A stretch of DNA of 64,000 bases from positions 31,868 through 95,867 of the forward strand of contig NZ_CAUM01000020.1 in NCBI RefSeq assembly GCF_000350085.1. The letters run 5' to 3'. The DNA comes from Mesorhizobium metallidurans STM 2683. GTDB taxonomy: Bacteria; Pseudomonadota; Alphaproteobacteria; Rhizobiales; Rhizobiaceae. Position numbers and translations under genes: made by a program. Below the pieces are notes generated by a model that saw nothing but the letters and a program-made list of their open reading frames with translations, had not been told where the DNA came from and ran no database searches. This document shows, one piece after another, positions 28,239 through 37,374 of this stretch (position 1 is the stretch's first letter; the number at the start of each line of letters is the position of its first letter).

Positions 28239-29300
28239 ATGGGTTATAACAGCGGCAAGCTCGAAGCGTTGCGTCGCAAATATGGCGAAAGCCATGGCGG
28301 CGAGATGTTCGACCCGAAATTCCGCAAGGTCGCCGACAAGATCTTTTCCAAGAGCGGCACGCGGCTGGCGCCCTATTCCGGCATCCCGACCTTCCTCGCC
28401 GCGCCCTACCGGCAGATTGCCGCCGACAATCCGGATTTCGGCGACCTGCAGGTGGCGATGATCGGCGTGCCGATGGATCTCGGCGTCACCAACCGGCCGG
28501 GCTCGCGCTTCGGACCGAGGGCGTTGCGCGCCATCGAGCGCATCGGCCCCTACAATCATGTGCTGGAATGCGCGCCGACGCATGAGTTGCGTGTGGCCGA
28601 CATCGGCGACACGCCTTTCCAGAGCCGCTACCGGCTGGAGACCAGCCATGACGACATCGAGCGCCGCACCAACCAGATCGTCGATGCCGGCGTGCTGCCC
28701 TTGTCCGTCGGCGGCGACCATTCGATCAGCCATCCGATCCTGAAGGCGGTCGGCAAGAAGGCGCCGGTCGGCATGATCCATATCGACGCCCATTGCGACA
28801 CCAGCGGGTTGTTCGACATGACCAAGTTCCACCATGGCGGTCCCTTCCGCAACGCGGTGCTGGACGGTGTTCTCGACCCGACCCGCACCATCCAGATCGG
28901 CATCCGCGGTTCGGCCGAGTATCTGTGGGAGTTCACCTACGAATCCGGCATGACCGTGGTGCATGCCGAGGAGGTGACCGGCCTCGGCATCCCCGTCATC
29001 ATCGAGAAGGCGCGCAAGATTGTTGGCGACGGTCCGACCTATGTCTCCTTCGACATCGACAGCGTCGATCCGGCCTTTGCGCCGGGCACCGGCACGCCGG
29101 AAGTCGGCGGCCTGACGACGCGCGAAGTGCTCGAATTGCTGCGCGGCCTCAAGGGCCTCAACATCGTCGGCGGCGACGTCGTCGAGGTGGCGCCGCAATA
29201 TGACGCGACCACCAACACGGCGCATGCCGGAGCGCAGGTGCTGTTCGAAATCCTCAGCCTGATGGTGTTCAGCCCGGCTATATCAGGCAAGGGGGCCTGA
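28239..29300 (+). CDS. speB: Agmatinase / ureohydrolase family protein
   Basis: This 353-residue manganese ureohydrolase has the three metal-binding blocks SVGGDHSISHP, MIHIDAHCDTS and SFDIDSVDPAFAPGTGTPE. It cleaves urea from a guanidino compound; agmatine (giving putrescine) is the default assignment, but guanidinobutyrate or related substrates are possible for this longer rhizobial type. GAGGAGG precedes the ATG at 28239, and the upstream open frame to 28086 is discarded. An amino acid ABC operon follows 82 bases downstream, suggesting uptake plus hydrolysis of the same compound. The urea product could feed the urease locus at 49-58 kb. Confidence 0.85.
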   Translation: MGYNSGKLEALRRKYGESHGGEMFDPKFRKVADKIFSKSGTRLAPYSGIPTFLAAPYRQIAADNPDFGDLQVAMIGVPMDLGVTNRPGSRFGPRALRAIERIGPYNHVLECAPTHELRVADIGDTPFQSRYRLETSHDDIERRTNQIVDAGVLPLSVGGDHSISHPILKAVGKKAPVGMIHIDAHCDTSGLFDMTKFHHGGPFRNAVLDGVLDPTRTIQIGIRGSAEYLWEFTYESGMTVVHAEEVTGLGIPVIIEKARKIVGDGPTYVSFDIDSVDPAFAPGTGTPEVGGLTTREVLELLRGLKGLNIVGGDVVEVAPQYDATTNTAHAGAQVLFEILSLMVFSPAISGKGA

Positions 29301-29382
29301 CCCACTGACAAATCGAAGGTGGCCGCCGCGCTGGAGCCGGCGGCCAACCTCAAACAAACAAGCTTCCAGCAGGGGAACGACA

Positions 29383-30183
29383 ATGACACTTCACATGAAG
29401 CTCAAATCATCCATTGCCGCCGCGCTGATGCTCGCCGGCCTTGGTTTCGCCTCTCAGGCCAATGCCGACGCGGTCGGCGACATCACCAAGGCCGGCGCCA
29501 TCAATGTCGGCATCTTCTCGGACTTTCCGCCTTTCTCCTCGGCCAGCGCCGATATGAGCATCAAGGGCTATGACATCGACGTGGCGCAGGCCATCGCCGA
29601 TTCCCTGAAGGTGAAGCTCAACCTGGTCAGCGTCACCGGCCAGAACCGCATCCCCTATCTCACCGACAAGCGCGTCGACATCCTGATGAGCGTCGGCTAC
29701 TCCAAGGAGCGCGAGCAGGTGATCGATTTCGCCGCCGCCTACGCGCCCTACTACATCGCCGTCATCGGCCCGGCCGCACTGGCGGTCAAAGGCAAGGAAG
29801 ACCTTGCCGACAAGTCGATCGCCGTCAACCGCGGCACGCTGGAGGATACGTCGCTGACCGAGGCCGCACCGGCTTCGGCCGACATCCGCCGTTTCGACAA
29901 CTACAATTCCGTCATCCAGGCTTTCATCTCCGGCCAGACCCAGCTGATGGTCGTCGGCAACGATGTCGGCGCCCAGGTGCTTGCTCGCCAGGAGGCGCTG
30001 AAGCCGGAGCAGAAGTTCCAACTGCTCACCTCGCCCTCGCATATCGGCCTCAACAAGAACGAGGACCGGCTGAAGCAGGCGGTCAACGACGCGGTCGCCA
30101 AGATGCTGGCCGACGGCAAGCTGGACGAAAGCTCGAAGGCCTGGCTGAAGACGCCGCTCAATCCCGACAACCTCAAGGATTGA
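29383..30183 (+). CDS. Polar amino acid ABC transporter substrate-binding protein
   Basis: This 266-residue family 3 extracellular solute-binding protein has a signal peptide (hydrophobic core, FASQANADA cleavage near residue 29). INVGIFSDFPPFSS, IKGYDIDVAQAIADSLKV and RVDILMSVGYSKEREQVIDF are typical of glutamine/arginine/opine binders. GGGGAA lies about 7 bases before the ATG. It is followed by two permease genes; a 13-base-pair hairpin (30194-30222) lies between. Placement next to a ureohydrolase suggests a guanidino compound or basic amino acid as ligand, which is inference. Confidence 0.9.
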   Translation: MTLHMKLKSSIAAALMLAGLGFASQANADAVGDITKAGAINVGIFSDFPPFSSASADMSIKGYDIDVAQAIADSLKVKLNLVSVTGQNRIPYLTDKRVDILMSVGYSKEREQVIDFAAAYAPYYIAVIGPAALAVKGKEDLADKSIAVNRGTLEDTSLTEAAPASADIRRFDNYNSVIQAFISGQTQLMVVGNDVGAQVLARQEALKPEQKFQLLTSPSHIGLNKNEDRLKQAVNDAVAKMLADGKLDESSKAWLKTPLNPDNLKD

Positions 30184-30193
30184 TCCAGAGCCT

Positions 30194-30222
30194 GTCCCAT
30201 CCCGATTCCATCGGGATGGGAC
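30194..30222 (+). terminator. Intercistronic stem-loop after the binding-protein gene
   Basis: GTCCCATCCCGAT (30194-30206) pairs perfectly with ATCGGGATGGGAC (30210-30222) around a TCC loop. It lies 10 bases after the binding-protein stop and 50 bases before the first permease gene. Stems in this position in ABC operons commonly protect upstream mRNA or attenuate the permease genes, so the binding protein is made in excess. Confidence 0.55.
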
Positions 30223-30272
30223 TCTATCTCTTGGGGATCATGCTCTAGGTGTGAGCGACAGGACCGATTGCG

Positions 30273-30941
30273 ATGGGCTACGGCCTCGACTTCGGCTGGC
30301 TTGCCGGTGCGGCGGGCGCGATTGCGCGCGGTGCGGCCACGACGATCATGCTGATCGTCGTGACCACGCTGGCGGGCACGTTCCTCAGCATCCTCGGCGC
30401 GGCAGGGCGGCGAAACGGCCCTGTCCTGCTCAGACAAGCGATCGGCGTCTATGTCGAGGTGATGCGCAACACGCCGTTCCTGGTGCAGCTCTTCTTCATC
30501 TTCTTCGGGCTGCCCAGCATCGGCATAAGGCTCGATCCGATCCTGGCCGCCATGCTGGCGATGACGCTCAACATGGCGGCCTACACGATCGAGATCGTCG
30601 GCGCGGGGCTGGACGCGGTGCCGCGCGGACAGACGGAAGCAGCGCTCGCGCTTGGGCTCAGGCCGCGCCAGGTGTTCGTCAAGATCGTGCTGCCGCAGGC
30701 GCTGAAGGTGATCTATCCGGCGCTGACCAGCCAGATCATCATCATGATGCTGGAATCGGCTGTCGTGTCGCAGATCGCGGTGCGGGAACTGACCTATGAG
30801 GCCGACATGCTGCAGGCGCGCACCTTCCGCGCCTTCGAGACCTATCTGGTGGTGACGATGGTCTATCTCGTCCTGTCGATGGGGCTGCGCCGGCTGCTGG
30901 TATCAGGCGGGCGCCGGGTTCTGGGAGCCGGCGTGTCATGA
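30273..30941 (+). CDS. Amino acid ABC transporter permease (HisMQ type)
   Basis: This 222-residue inner-membrane permease contains IGVYVEVMRNTPFLVQLFFI (the typical family start of the permease core) and the EAA loop AALALGLRPRQVFVKIVLPQ. It has five hydrophobic segments. It forms a heterodimer with the next gene, which it overlaps by 4 bases. The permease start follows the hairpin at 30194-30222. Confidence 0.9.
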   Translation: MGYGLDFGWLAGAAGAIARGAATTIMLIVVTTLAGTFLSILGAAGRRNGPVLLRQAIGVYVEVMRNTPFLVQLFFIFFGLPSIGIRLDPILAAMLAMTLNMAAYTIEIVGAGLDAVPRGQTEAALALGLRPRQVFVKIVLPQALKVIYPALTSQIIIMMLESAVVSQIAVRELTYEADMLQARTFRAFETYLVVTMVYLVLSMGLRRLLVSGGRRVLGAGVS

Positions 30942-31585
30942 TCGAATTCACCTTCTGGGACATTTTGCGTAACCTCCTGCTGGCAGCGCGCTGGACCGTG
31001 CTTCTGTCGCTGGCGGCCTTTGTCGGCGGCGGCGTGGTCGGCATGGTCGTGCTGTTCTTCCGCATCGCTGAGAATAAATGGAGCCGGCGCATTGCCTCGG
31101 GCTACATCGCGCTGTTCCAGGGAACGCCGCTGTTGATGCAGCTCTTCCTGATGTTCTTCGGCCTGCCGATGCTCGGCCTGCGCATCGAGCCGTGGACTGC
31201 GGCAGCACTTGGCCTGACCTTTTTCGCCAGCGCCTATCTGGCCGAGATCTGGCGCAGCGGCGTCGACGCGCTGCCGCGCGGCCAGTGGGACGCCGGCGCC
31301 AGCCTTGGCCTGCACTATCTCCAGGAACTGAGGCTGATCATCCTGCCGCAGGCGTTTTCGATCACCCGCGCGCCGACCGTCGGCTTCCTGGTGCAGTTGG
31401 TCAAATCGACGGCGCTGACCTCGATCATCGGCTTCGAGGAGCTGGTGAGAACCTCCAACGCGATCAACAACGCGACCTTCGAGCCGTTCAAGGTCTACGG
31501 ACTGGTCGCCTTGATCTTCTTCGTCATGTGCTTCCCGCTGACGCAGTATGCGCGCGCGCTCGAACGGCGGGCGGCGGTGCGCTGA
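30938..31585 (+). CDS. Amino acid ABC transporter permease (HisMQ type)
   Basis: This 215-residue second permease shows GYIALFQGTPLLMQLFLMFF and the EAA loop AGASLGLHYLQELRLIILPQ. It overlaps the previous gene (ATGA). In such operons an ATPase gene normally follows, and a start codon with a good ribosome site does lie 15 bases after this stop, but that frame ends after 28 residues (see 31601-31687). Confidence 0.9.
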   Translation: MIEFTFWDILRNLLLAARWTVLLSLAAFVGGGVVGMVVLFFRIAENKWSRRIASGYIALFQGTPLLMQLFLMFFGLPMLGLRIEPWTAAALGLTFFASAYLAEIWRSGVDALPRGQWDAGASLGLHYLQELRLIILPQAFSITRAPTVGFLVQLVKSTALTSIIGFEELVRTSNAINNATFEPFKVYGLVALIFFVMCFPLTQYARALERRAAVR

Positions 31586-31600
31586 GCGGGAGAGCATTTT

Positions 31601-31687
31601 ATGCTGACCAACCAGACGACTAAAAGCCAGAAAGCTGTCCCCGCAGCCGCCTCTTTTGGGCCATTTGATGACGTTGGTGCTTTTTGA
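31601..31687 (+). pseudogene. Truncated 5' end of a third operon gene, probably the ABC ATPase
   Basis: An ATG at 31601 has GGGAGAG at the right spacing and lies 15 bases after the permease stop. The 28-residue product (beginning MLTNQTTKSQKAVPAAASFG) ends at TGA 31685. Beyond it the sequence becomes less GC-rich and unrelated. The expected ATP-binding subunit gene is absent. It is inferred that this is the start of that gene, cut by insertion of the XRE-TPR segment. The 28 residues are too few to prove ATPase identity. Confidence 0.4.
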
Positions 31688-31728
31688 CCCTACGCAGACG
31701 ATCAATTGGCGACCGCCACGATGCTGTT

Positions 31729-31881
31729 TCACGGTTCAGCGCGGAAGCCAGCCAATATCGCTAGACCTACGTTGATAGCTGACAGCGATGATGCAACGAC
31801 CACAGGATCGAGTCCGAAAGCTGCGGCGAAGGTCACTACGGCGGAAAGGATATGCAATGCTTGTTCGATTTTTGCGTTCAT
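31729..31881 (-). CDS. Small hydrophobic protein, 50 residues
   Basis: An ORF from ATG 31881 encodes 50 residues with a hydrophobic stretch from HILSAVVTFAAAFGL through VVVASSLSAINVGLAILAGF, which could form one or two membrane helices. AGGA lies about 9 bases upstream. It is divergent from the XRE-TPR gene within a lower-GC segment. No family is recognised. Its size and its position next to a regulator make a small membrane peptide possible, but a chance ORF cannot be excluded. Confidence 0.4.
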   Translation of the reverse strand: MNAKIEQALHILSAVVTFAAAFGLDPVVVASSLSAINVGLAILAGFRAEP

Positions 31882-32004
31882 GTTTTGGGTCCTAAGATTG
31901 GACCCGGCCGGATCGTTGTCTTGACTGTGCACGTCGTTAATATGCCTATGCTCGGCCCGCGAAGCGTTCCTGAACTATCGCGGAAAGTTATCGAAAGTTA
32001 CGGA

Positions 32005-33432
32005 ATGGACCCCTTCGGAGTAATTTTCGGCAGGCTTGTCCGCGAAAAACGCGGCATCGAGGGGTTGTCGCAAGACGGTCTTGCCGGAAAATCCGGTCTG
32101 ACCAAAGCGCGTATTTCAGAGATAGAGACAGGCAGGGTCGCAAATCCCCAGACAAAGACTGTGGATGCACTTTGCGTCGCGCTGGAGATCTCGCGAGAAC
32201 AGCGCGCTGCCTGTCACCCCAATTCGGCATCGGGTTTACCCCCGCGCCTGCTGAAAATACTCGCGCGACACTTCGGGCGCGATATGCCGGAAGCCACAGA
32301 GGAGGAGCTAGAAACCTACCTGATTACAAAGGCCGAAGAATTCCGGCAAATGCAGCTGCGGCTTCAGAAATTGGCTGAGAGCGAAGGTCGGATATCCGAA
32401 CTCATTGGAGCTGCCAATGAAGCCCTCGGAGAAGGTGGCTTCGAAACAGCGGACGACCTTCTGAAGGCAGCCGAGGCCGCCCAACTACAGTCGGCCACCA
32501 TTGTGGCTTTGAAGAAACAGGCGGAGTTGCGGATCGCGCGAGGAAACGTCGCACTCCTCAGCGGCGACATTGTTTCAGCAGCCAGCCATTTCGAACTTTC
32601 GTCGCGTTATTTCTCAGGAGTAGACACAGGATCAGAAGCGGATAATCGGTCCGAATGCGCCATGTTGCTCCGCTACTATGCATATAGATACAGGAGCGCC
32701 GAGGCGCTTCATGAGGCGGCAAGTGCGCTGAAGCGAAATCTAGGCATTTGGACGCGAGATGCATACACAGAGAAATGGTGTCAGACCAAGAACGCGCTCG
32801 GTGGTGTGAGCTGGCGATTATCTCAGTTCGACGTCCCGAAGAACGCTCTGTCGCACCTGGTCGATGCAAAGAGCCACTACGAGGATGCACGTGCTATCTG
32901 CTCAGAACTGTTCCTTCCCAAAGCATTCGCTACAGCCGGGCTCGATCTGGCGAACGTGTACTCTAACCGTCGGTTCGCGAAATCGACTGAAGACTACGAG
33001 AGGAACCTGCAATTCGCTTTGAGCCTACAACTATCTACCCTGCGCTTTTTTTCAAAAACCGATGATCAAAGAGAGTGGGGTATAGTTCAACACAACATTG
33101 GCTGCTCTTATATAGGTCTTTCAAACATCCGAACTGATGAGAATAAATCGGTCGCCGATACGGAGAATGCGATTCATCACCTCGAACTGTCTTTCGACGT
33201 GAGGAATCCTGAGGACAGCCTTCAATATTGGGTAGCATCCTGCCGGTCCCTTGGAGAAGCGCTCCTGAATATGTCGACTTACTCTGTCACGAGGGATAGT
33301 GCCCACTATGTTCAGCGGGCGTCGAAAATTCTGAGGGAGGCAGCCGCAAGATTGTCCCACAGCGAGCACCCGCATCAATGGGCGGAAATCCAAGCGCAGC
33401 TCGCAAGATGCAGCGAACAGAGACTCGCGTAA
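32005..33432 (+). CDS. XRE-family helix-turn-helix protein with C-terminal TPR-like repeats
   Basis: This protein of about 475 residues has an N-terminal XRE domain (residues 5-65: VREKRGIEGLSQDGLAGKSG, LTKARISEIETGRVANPQTK). A linker helix (EELETYLITKAEEFRQMQLR) follows, then about 320 residues of helical TPR-like sequence with recurrent NxLGxxxxxL and YxxAxxxxxE patterns. Such regulators often bind a signal peptide or partner through the TPR part. The start is uncertain: ATG 32005 is chosen because the XRE domain follows directly, but the frame is open to 31852 with another ATG at 31942. Codon use and GC content differ from the neighbourhood, suggesting transfer. Confidence 0.75.
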   Translation: MDPFGVIFGRLVREKRGIEGLSQDGLAGKSGLTKARISEIETGRVANPQTKTVDALCVALEISREQRAACHPNSASGLPPRLLKILARHFGRDMPEATEEELETYLITKAEEFRQMQLRLQKLAESEGRISELIGAANEALGEGGFETADDLLKAAEAAQLQSATIVALKKQAELRIARGNVALLSGDIVSAASHFELSSRYFSGVDTGSEADNRSECAMLLRYYAYRYRSAEALHEAASALKRNLGIWTRDAYTEKWCQTKNALGGVSWRLSQFDVPKNALSHLVDAKSHYEDARAICSELFLPKAFATAGLDLANVYSNRRFAKSTEDYERNLQFALSLQLSTLRFFSKTDDQREWGIVQHNIGCSYIGLSNIRTDENKSVADTENAIHHLELSFDVRNPEDSLQYWVASCRSLGEALLNMSTYSVTRDSAHYVQRASKILREAAARLSHSEHPHQWAEIQAQLARCSEQRLA

Positions 33433-33533
33433 GTGTGACGATGTCCGCTTCTGGGCGCTAAGCGGACATTTCGTAGCTAGCCGATCTGCCGTCTAGTAGT
33501 CGCGGCCACCCGGCAACCGGCAGCCCGCTCGCC

Positions 33534-34937
33534 TCAATGACCAAACGCCAGCGGCGGCGCGATGCGGTCGCGTCGCAGCCAGCGGGCCATGAGCAGCGCC
33601 GCCACCACCGCCAATCCCGACGACAGGCCGATCCAGATGCCGACGCCGTTGAAGCCGAAAGGGAATGCCAGCAGCACGCCGAGCGGCAGGCCGACGCCCC
33701 AATAGCCGATCGCGGCATAGATCATCGGCACCTTGGTGTCGTGCAGGCCGCGCAGCATGCCGCTGGCCACCGCCTGTGCGCCGTCGAAAATCTGGAACAG
33801 TGCGGCAAAAGCCAGGAACGACACGGCAAGCGCGATCACTCTCGTGTTGGCCGGATTGCCGAGATCGATGAAGGCGCTGATCAGGAGATGCGGCCACAGG
33901 ATCATCACCAGCCCCATCAACGCCATGAAGGAGACGCCGATGACAAAGGCGGTCCAGCCGGCGCGGGAAACGCCTTCCGGATTGCCGGCGCCATGGGCGA
34001 GCCCGACGCGCACGGTCGCGGCCTGGTTAAGGCCGAGCGGAACCATGAAGGAGATCGACGCGATCTGGATGGCGATGGCGTGCGCGGCAAGCGAATCCGC
34101 GTCGATCAGGCCCATGAGCAGGGCCGCCGCGTTGAAGATCGTCACTTCGAAGGCAAGGATGCCGGCGATCGGCAGGCCGAGCCGCAGCAGCCCCTTGAAG
34201 CGCGGCCAGTCGGCCCGCCAGAGGCGCCCGAACAGGCGGTAGCGGCGAAACTTCGGCTCCAGCATCGACACCAGTGCCATGCCGGCGAACATCAGCGTGC
34301 TGGACAGCGAGGTGGCGAGGCCGGAGCCGGCAATGCCCATCGCCGGCACGCCGAGATTGCCGAACATGAACACCCAGTTGAACAGGGCGTTGCAGACAAC
34401 GGCGACGAAAACGATGACCAGAGCCCAGCCCGGCCGCTCCAGCGCGGAGATGAACGAGCGCAGCACGATATAGCCATAGAAGGGCAGCACCGCCCATTCC
34501 AGCCAGCGCAGGTAGATGCCAGCCTGCTGCGCCAGCGCCGGCTCCTGGCCCATGGCCAGCAGAATTGGCTCGCCGTGCCAGAGGAAGAGCCAGATCGGGA
34601 TCGAGATAAGGATCGCCAGCCAAAGACCCTGCCGCACGGTGCGGCGCAGGTCGCGCACGGAATGGCGGCGACGGCCGAGTTCGGTCGCCATCATCGGCGA
34701 GGTTGCCAGCATCAGGCCGAGCCCGAAGATCATCGGCATGAAATAGAGATTGGCGCCGAGCGCGCCGCTGGCCAGCGTGTCCGGCCCCAGCCGGCCCATC
34801 ATCATGACGTCGGTGGCGGTCATCGCGGTCTGGCCGAGATTGGTCAGCACCATCGGCCAGGCGAGTGCCAGCATCGCCCTGATTTCCTGACGCCAAAGAT
34901 TTTCCGGCGCGCGAGCGCCGGCTTCTACCGCAGTCAT
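33534..34937 (-). CDS. MATE family multidrug/cation exporter (NorM-like)
   Basis: This 467-residue protein has 12 hydrophobic segments and the MATE repeats: WPMVLTNLGQTAMTATDVMM near the N-terminus, LGANLYFMPMIFGLGLMLAT, and in the second half GLPIAGILAFEVTIFNAAAL and GLNQAATVRVGLAHGAGNPE. It would expel drugs or organic cations by sodium or proton antiport. The ATG at 34937 (MTAVEAGARAPENLW) gives a normal MATE length; the frame is open upstream to 35117 but that part has no family similarity. It lies alone, divergent from the phosphatase gene. Confidence 0.9.
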   Translation of the reverse strand: MTAVEAGARAPENLWRQEIRAMLALAWPMVLTNLGQTAMTATDVMMMGRLGPDTLASGALGANLYFMPMIFGLGLMLATSPMMATELGRRRHSVRDLRRTVRQGLWLAILISIPIWLFLWHGEPILLAMGQEPALAQQAGIYLRWLEWAVLPFYGYIVLRSFISALERPGWALVIVFVAVVCNALFNWVFMFGNLGVPAMGIAGSGLATSLSSTLMFAGMALVSMLEPKFRRYRLFGRLWRADWPRFKGLLRLGLPIAGILAFEVTIFNAAALLMGLIDADSLAAHAIAIQIASISFMVPLGLNQAATVRVGLAHGAGNPEGVSRAGWTAFVIGVSFMALMGLVMILWPHLLISAFIDLGNPANTRVIALAVSFLAFAALFQIFDGAQAVASGMLRGLHDTKVPMIYAAIGYWGVGLPLGVLLAFPFGFNGVGIWIGLSSGLAVVAALLMARWLRRDRIAPPLAFGH

Positions 34938-35200
34938 TGTTACGCCTATCCGATTGCGGCGCGTCGGCCGAAAAGCCGGAAGCCGCGTCTCAGCGCGGAA
35001 AATGGCCGTGGTCGGCCCAAATTCCGCATTAACGGCATGGCTTGTCCATGAAATGAGCCGCGATGGCAAGAGGCTGGTATCGGCAAGGGTTAAGCCAGCA
35101 AGCGGAGCGGTCCCCAAACTCGCACTTTGGGCGCGCCGCGGAAGCCGCTATGTTCGGGTCACCGGCAGTCCTGCCGAAACTGCCATCGAAAGGCATGCGG

Positions 35201-35779
35201 ATGAGCGCGTTTGCGGAAATCACCCTGGTCCGGCACGGCGAGACCGAATGGAGCGCGTCCGGAAAGCACACGGGACGGACCGACATACCGTTGACGCCTG
35301 CCGGCGAGGAGGCCGCCCGTCGGCTCGCCGAGCGCCTGTCAGGCCTGTCGTTCCAGGCCGTGTGGTCGAGCCCGTCGCAGCGCGCCTTCAGGACCTGTGC
35401 GCTGGCCGGCTTCGGTTCGGCCGGGTTGAAAAAACCTGATCTGGCGGAGTGGGATTACGGCGCTTACGAAGGGCTGACCACGAAGCATATTCTTGCCGAG
35501 CGTCCCGGCTGGCGGCTTTTTCGCGACGGCTGTCCGGACGGCGAGATGGCTGAGGATGCTGGCGCGAGGGCGGACCGGATCGTCGGCGAACTGCGTGCCG
35601 TCATAGGCAACGTTCTGGTGTTTTCAAGCGCGCATTTCCTGCGGGTGCTGGCGGCGCGCTGGCTCGGCCTGCCGCCGCAAGACGGCGCCCTCTTTGTCCT
35701 GGATACCGCCAGCATAAGCGTGCTCGGCTACGAGCACGACCTCGGCGAACCGGTCGTCCGGCGCTGGAACCAGAGATAG
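35201..35779 (+). CDS. Histidine phosphatase family protein
   Basis: This 192-residue phosphoglycerate-mutase-like phosphatase has the catalytic RHG motif LVRHGETEWSASGKHTGRTD with phospho-accepting H12 and the second histidine in FSSAHFLRVLAARW. WSSPSQRAFRTCALAG and EWDYGAYEGLTT are further landmarks. The ATG at 35201 is chosen because GAAAGG lies 8 bases upstream; longer in-frame starts exist back to 35063. Substrate is unknown; relatives act on sugar phosphates or alpha-ribazole phosphate. It is convergent with the polyol operon, 8 bases from the end of the FGGY kinase gene. Confidence 0.88.
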   Translation: MSAFAEITLVRHGETEWSASGKHTGRTDIPLTPAGEEAARRLAERLSGLSFQAVWSSPSQRAFRTCALAGFGSAGLKKPDLAEWDYGAYEGLTTKHILAERPGWRLFRDGCPDGEMAEDAGARADRIVGELRAVIGNVLVFSSAHFLRVLAARWLGLPPQDGALFVLDTASISVLGYEHDLGEPVVRRWNQR

Positions 35780-35787
35780 CGGCGAAA

Positions 35788-37374
35788 CTACCTGATCTCG
35801 TCCAGCGCCTGCCTCTGCCGGTGCATTTCGAGGAATACAAGGTAGTCGCGGTCGAACCGGCCGCTGGCTACCGGATTCGACAGCCGCTTCTTGCCGCCCT
35901 GCTGCATGGCGACGCAGGCGGCACTCAAGTCGGGAAAGAGCCCGGCGGCGGTGGCTGCGACCATGCCGGTGCCGAGCAGCACCGCCTCGTCGGCCAGCGG
36001 CTCGACCACGGTGCAGCCGGTGGCGTCGGCATAAAGCTCCATCAGCAGCGGATTCTTGGTGTGGCCGCCGGTGACATGCAGCGTGTCGATCAGATAGCCG
36101 TTCTCGTTCAGCGCCTCCAGTACATGGCGCACGCCAAGCGCGATGCCGACAGCGGTGCGCCAATAGAGCTTGCACAGGCTGTCGAAGGAGGAATCGAGCG
36201 TCAGCCCGCTGATAACGCCGACCGCGTGCGGGTCGGCGAGCGGCGAGCGGTTGCCGTGGAAATCCGGCAGCACATGCAGCCTTGCCGCAAGGTTTTCGCC
36301 GTCGGCGGCGCGCAGTTCGGCGACACGCCGGGCGATCCTGGCATGCATGGCGGCGTCCGGTTCGCCGCCGGCGCCATGCCAGCGAATAATGTGGTCGAGC
36401 AGCGCGCCAGTGGCCGACTGGCCGCCTTCCGACAGCCAGAGGCCGGGAAGGGCCGCGCCATAATACGGACCCCAGACGCCGGCGAAGGGCTGCGGGTCGG
36501 GCGACATCGCCATGACGCAAGAGGATGTGCCGGCGATCAATGCCAAGTGGCGGCCGATATTCTTCTCATCACCGGCGAAAGCACCGAGCACGCCGAGCGC
36601 GCCGGCATAGGCGTCGATGACGCCGGCTCCCACCCGGCACTTTTCGGTCAGGCCAAGCTCCGCAGCCGCTTCCGCCGAGAGCGCGCCTATATCGGTACCA
36701 ACCGGGCTTGCCTTCTCCGGCAGGTTGCCGTGCTGGAAGAGATCGCCGAGCCCTACCTTTTCGAAGAAATCGCGACGCCAGCCGGTTTCCTCATGCGCCA
36801 GATAGGTCCATTTGGCGGTCAGCGTGCATTGCGAGCGGGCGAGCGATCCCGTCGCTTTCCAGGTGAGGAAATCTGTGAGGTCGAATAGGTAGCCGGCTTC
36901 ATTCCATGTTCCGGGCAGGTTGCGCTTCAGCCACATCAGCTTCGGCGTCGCCATCTCCGGCGACATGACGCCGCCGATATAGTCGAGCACGGCATGGCCG
37001 CTTTCGGTGCATTCGTCGGCCTCGGCTATGGCGCGATGGTCGAGCCAGACGATGGTATCCCAGCGCCTCTCGCCGGTGACGGACACGCTGAGCTGGCCGC
37101 CGTCCCTGTCCCGCACCACCAGCGAGCAGGTGGCGTCGAAGGAGATACCGACAATATTTTTCGCCGACACGCCCGATTTTTCGCGGGCGGCGCGTACTGC
37201 CATACAGACCGCCGACCAGATGTCCTCGGAATTGTGCTCGGCGTGATCGGCCTTGGGCTGGTTCATGGCGATCGGATGCTCGGCGCGGCCGAGCAAGGTG
37301 CCTTTGGTGTCGAGAATGCCCGCACGGGCGCTCCCGGTGCCGACATCGACCGCGCAAACGAAACTGTTGGTCAA
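35788..37374 (-). CDS. FGGY-family pentulose kinase (D-ribulokinase-like)
   Basis: This 528-residue sugar kinase begins CAVDVGTGSARAGILDTKG, the first phosphate-binding loop. It carries GISFDATCSLVVRD near residue 80, DTIVWLDHRA, LIAGTSSCVMAMS, and the ATP-site LHVTGGHTKNPLLMELYADA. The TCSLVV and GGHTKNP motifs point to the ribulokinase-like FGGY subfamily rather than xylulokinase proper. It is the last gene of the sorbitol/mannitol operon and its start overlaps the HAD gene stop. It would phosphorylate the ketose made by the polyol dehydrogenases, though fructose itself needs a different kinase family, so the true polyol set may include ribitol or arabitol. Confidence 0.88.
   Translation of the reverse strand: MTNSFVCAVDVGTGSARAGILDTKGTLLGRAEHPIAMNQPKADHAEHNSEDIWSAVCMAVRAAREKSGVSAKNIVGISFDATCSLVVRDRDGGQLSVSVTGERRWDTIVWLDHRAIAEADECTESGHAVLDYIGGVMSPEMATPKLMWLKRNLPGTWNEAGYLFDLTDFLTWKATGSLARSQCTLTAKWTYLAHEETGWRRDFFEKVGLGDLFQHGNLPEKASPVGTDIGALSAEAAAELGLTEKCRVGAGVIDAYAGALGVLGAFAGDEKNIGRHLALIAGTSSCVMAMSPDPQPFAGVWGPYYGAALPGLWLSEGGQSATGALLDHIIRWHGAGGEPDAAMHARIARRVAELRAADGENLAARLHVLPDFHGNRSPLADPHAVGVISGLTLDSSFDSLCKLYWRTAVGIALGVRHVLEALNENGYLIDTLHVTGGHTKNPLLMELYADATGCTVVEPLADEAVLLGTGMVAATAAGLFPDLSAACVAMQQGGKKRLSNPVASGRFDRDYLVFLEMHRQRQALDEIR

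Noticed and set aside
31706..31924. 72-codon plus-strand open frame in the foreign segment
   Set aside because: It is antisense to the small membrane ORF and has no start signals; the minus-strand ORF has a better ribosome site and a plausible hydrophobic profile.
33537..35051. 504-codon plus-strand open frame opposite the MATE gene
   Set aside because: Low-complexity charged product lacking motifs; the MATE protein on the other strand is well conserved.
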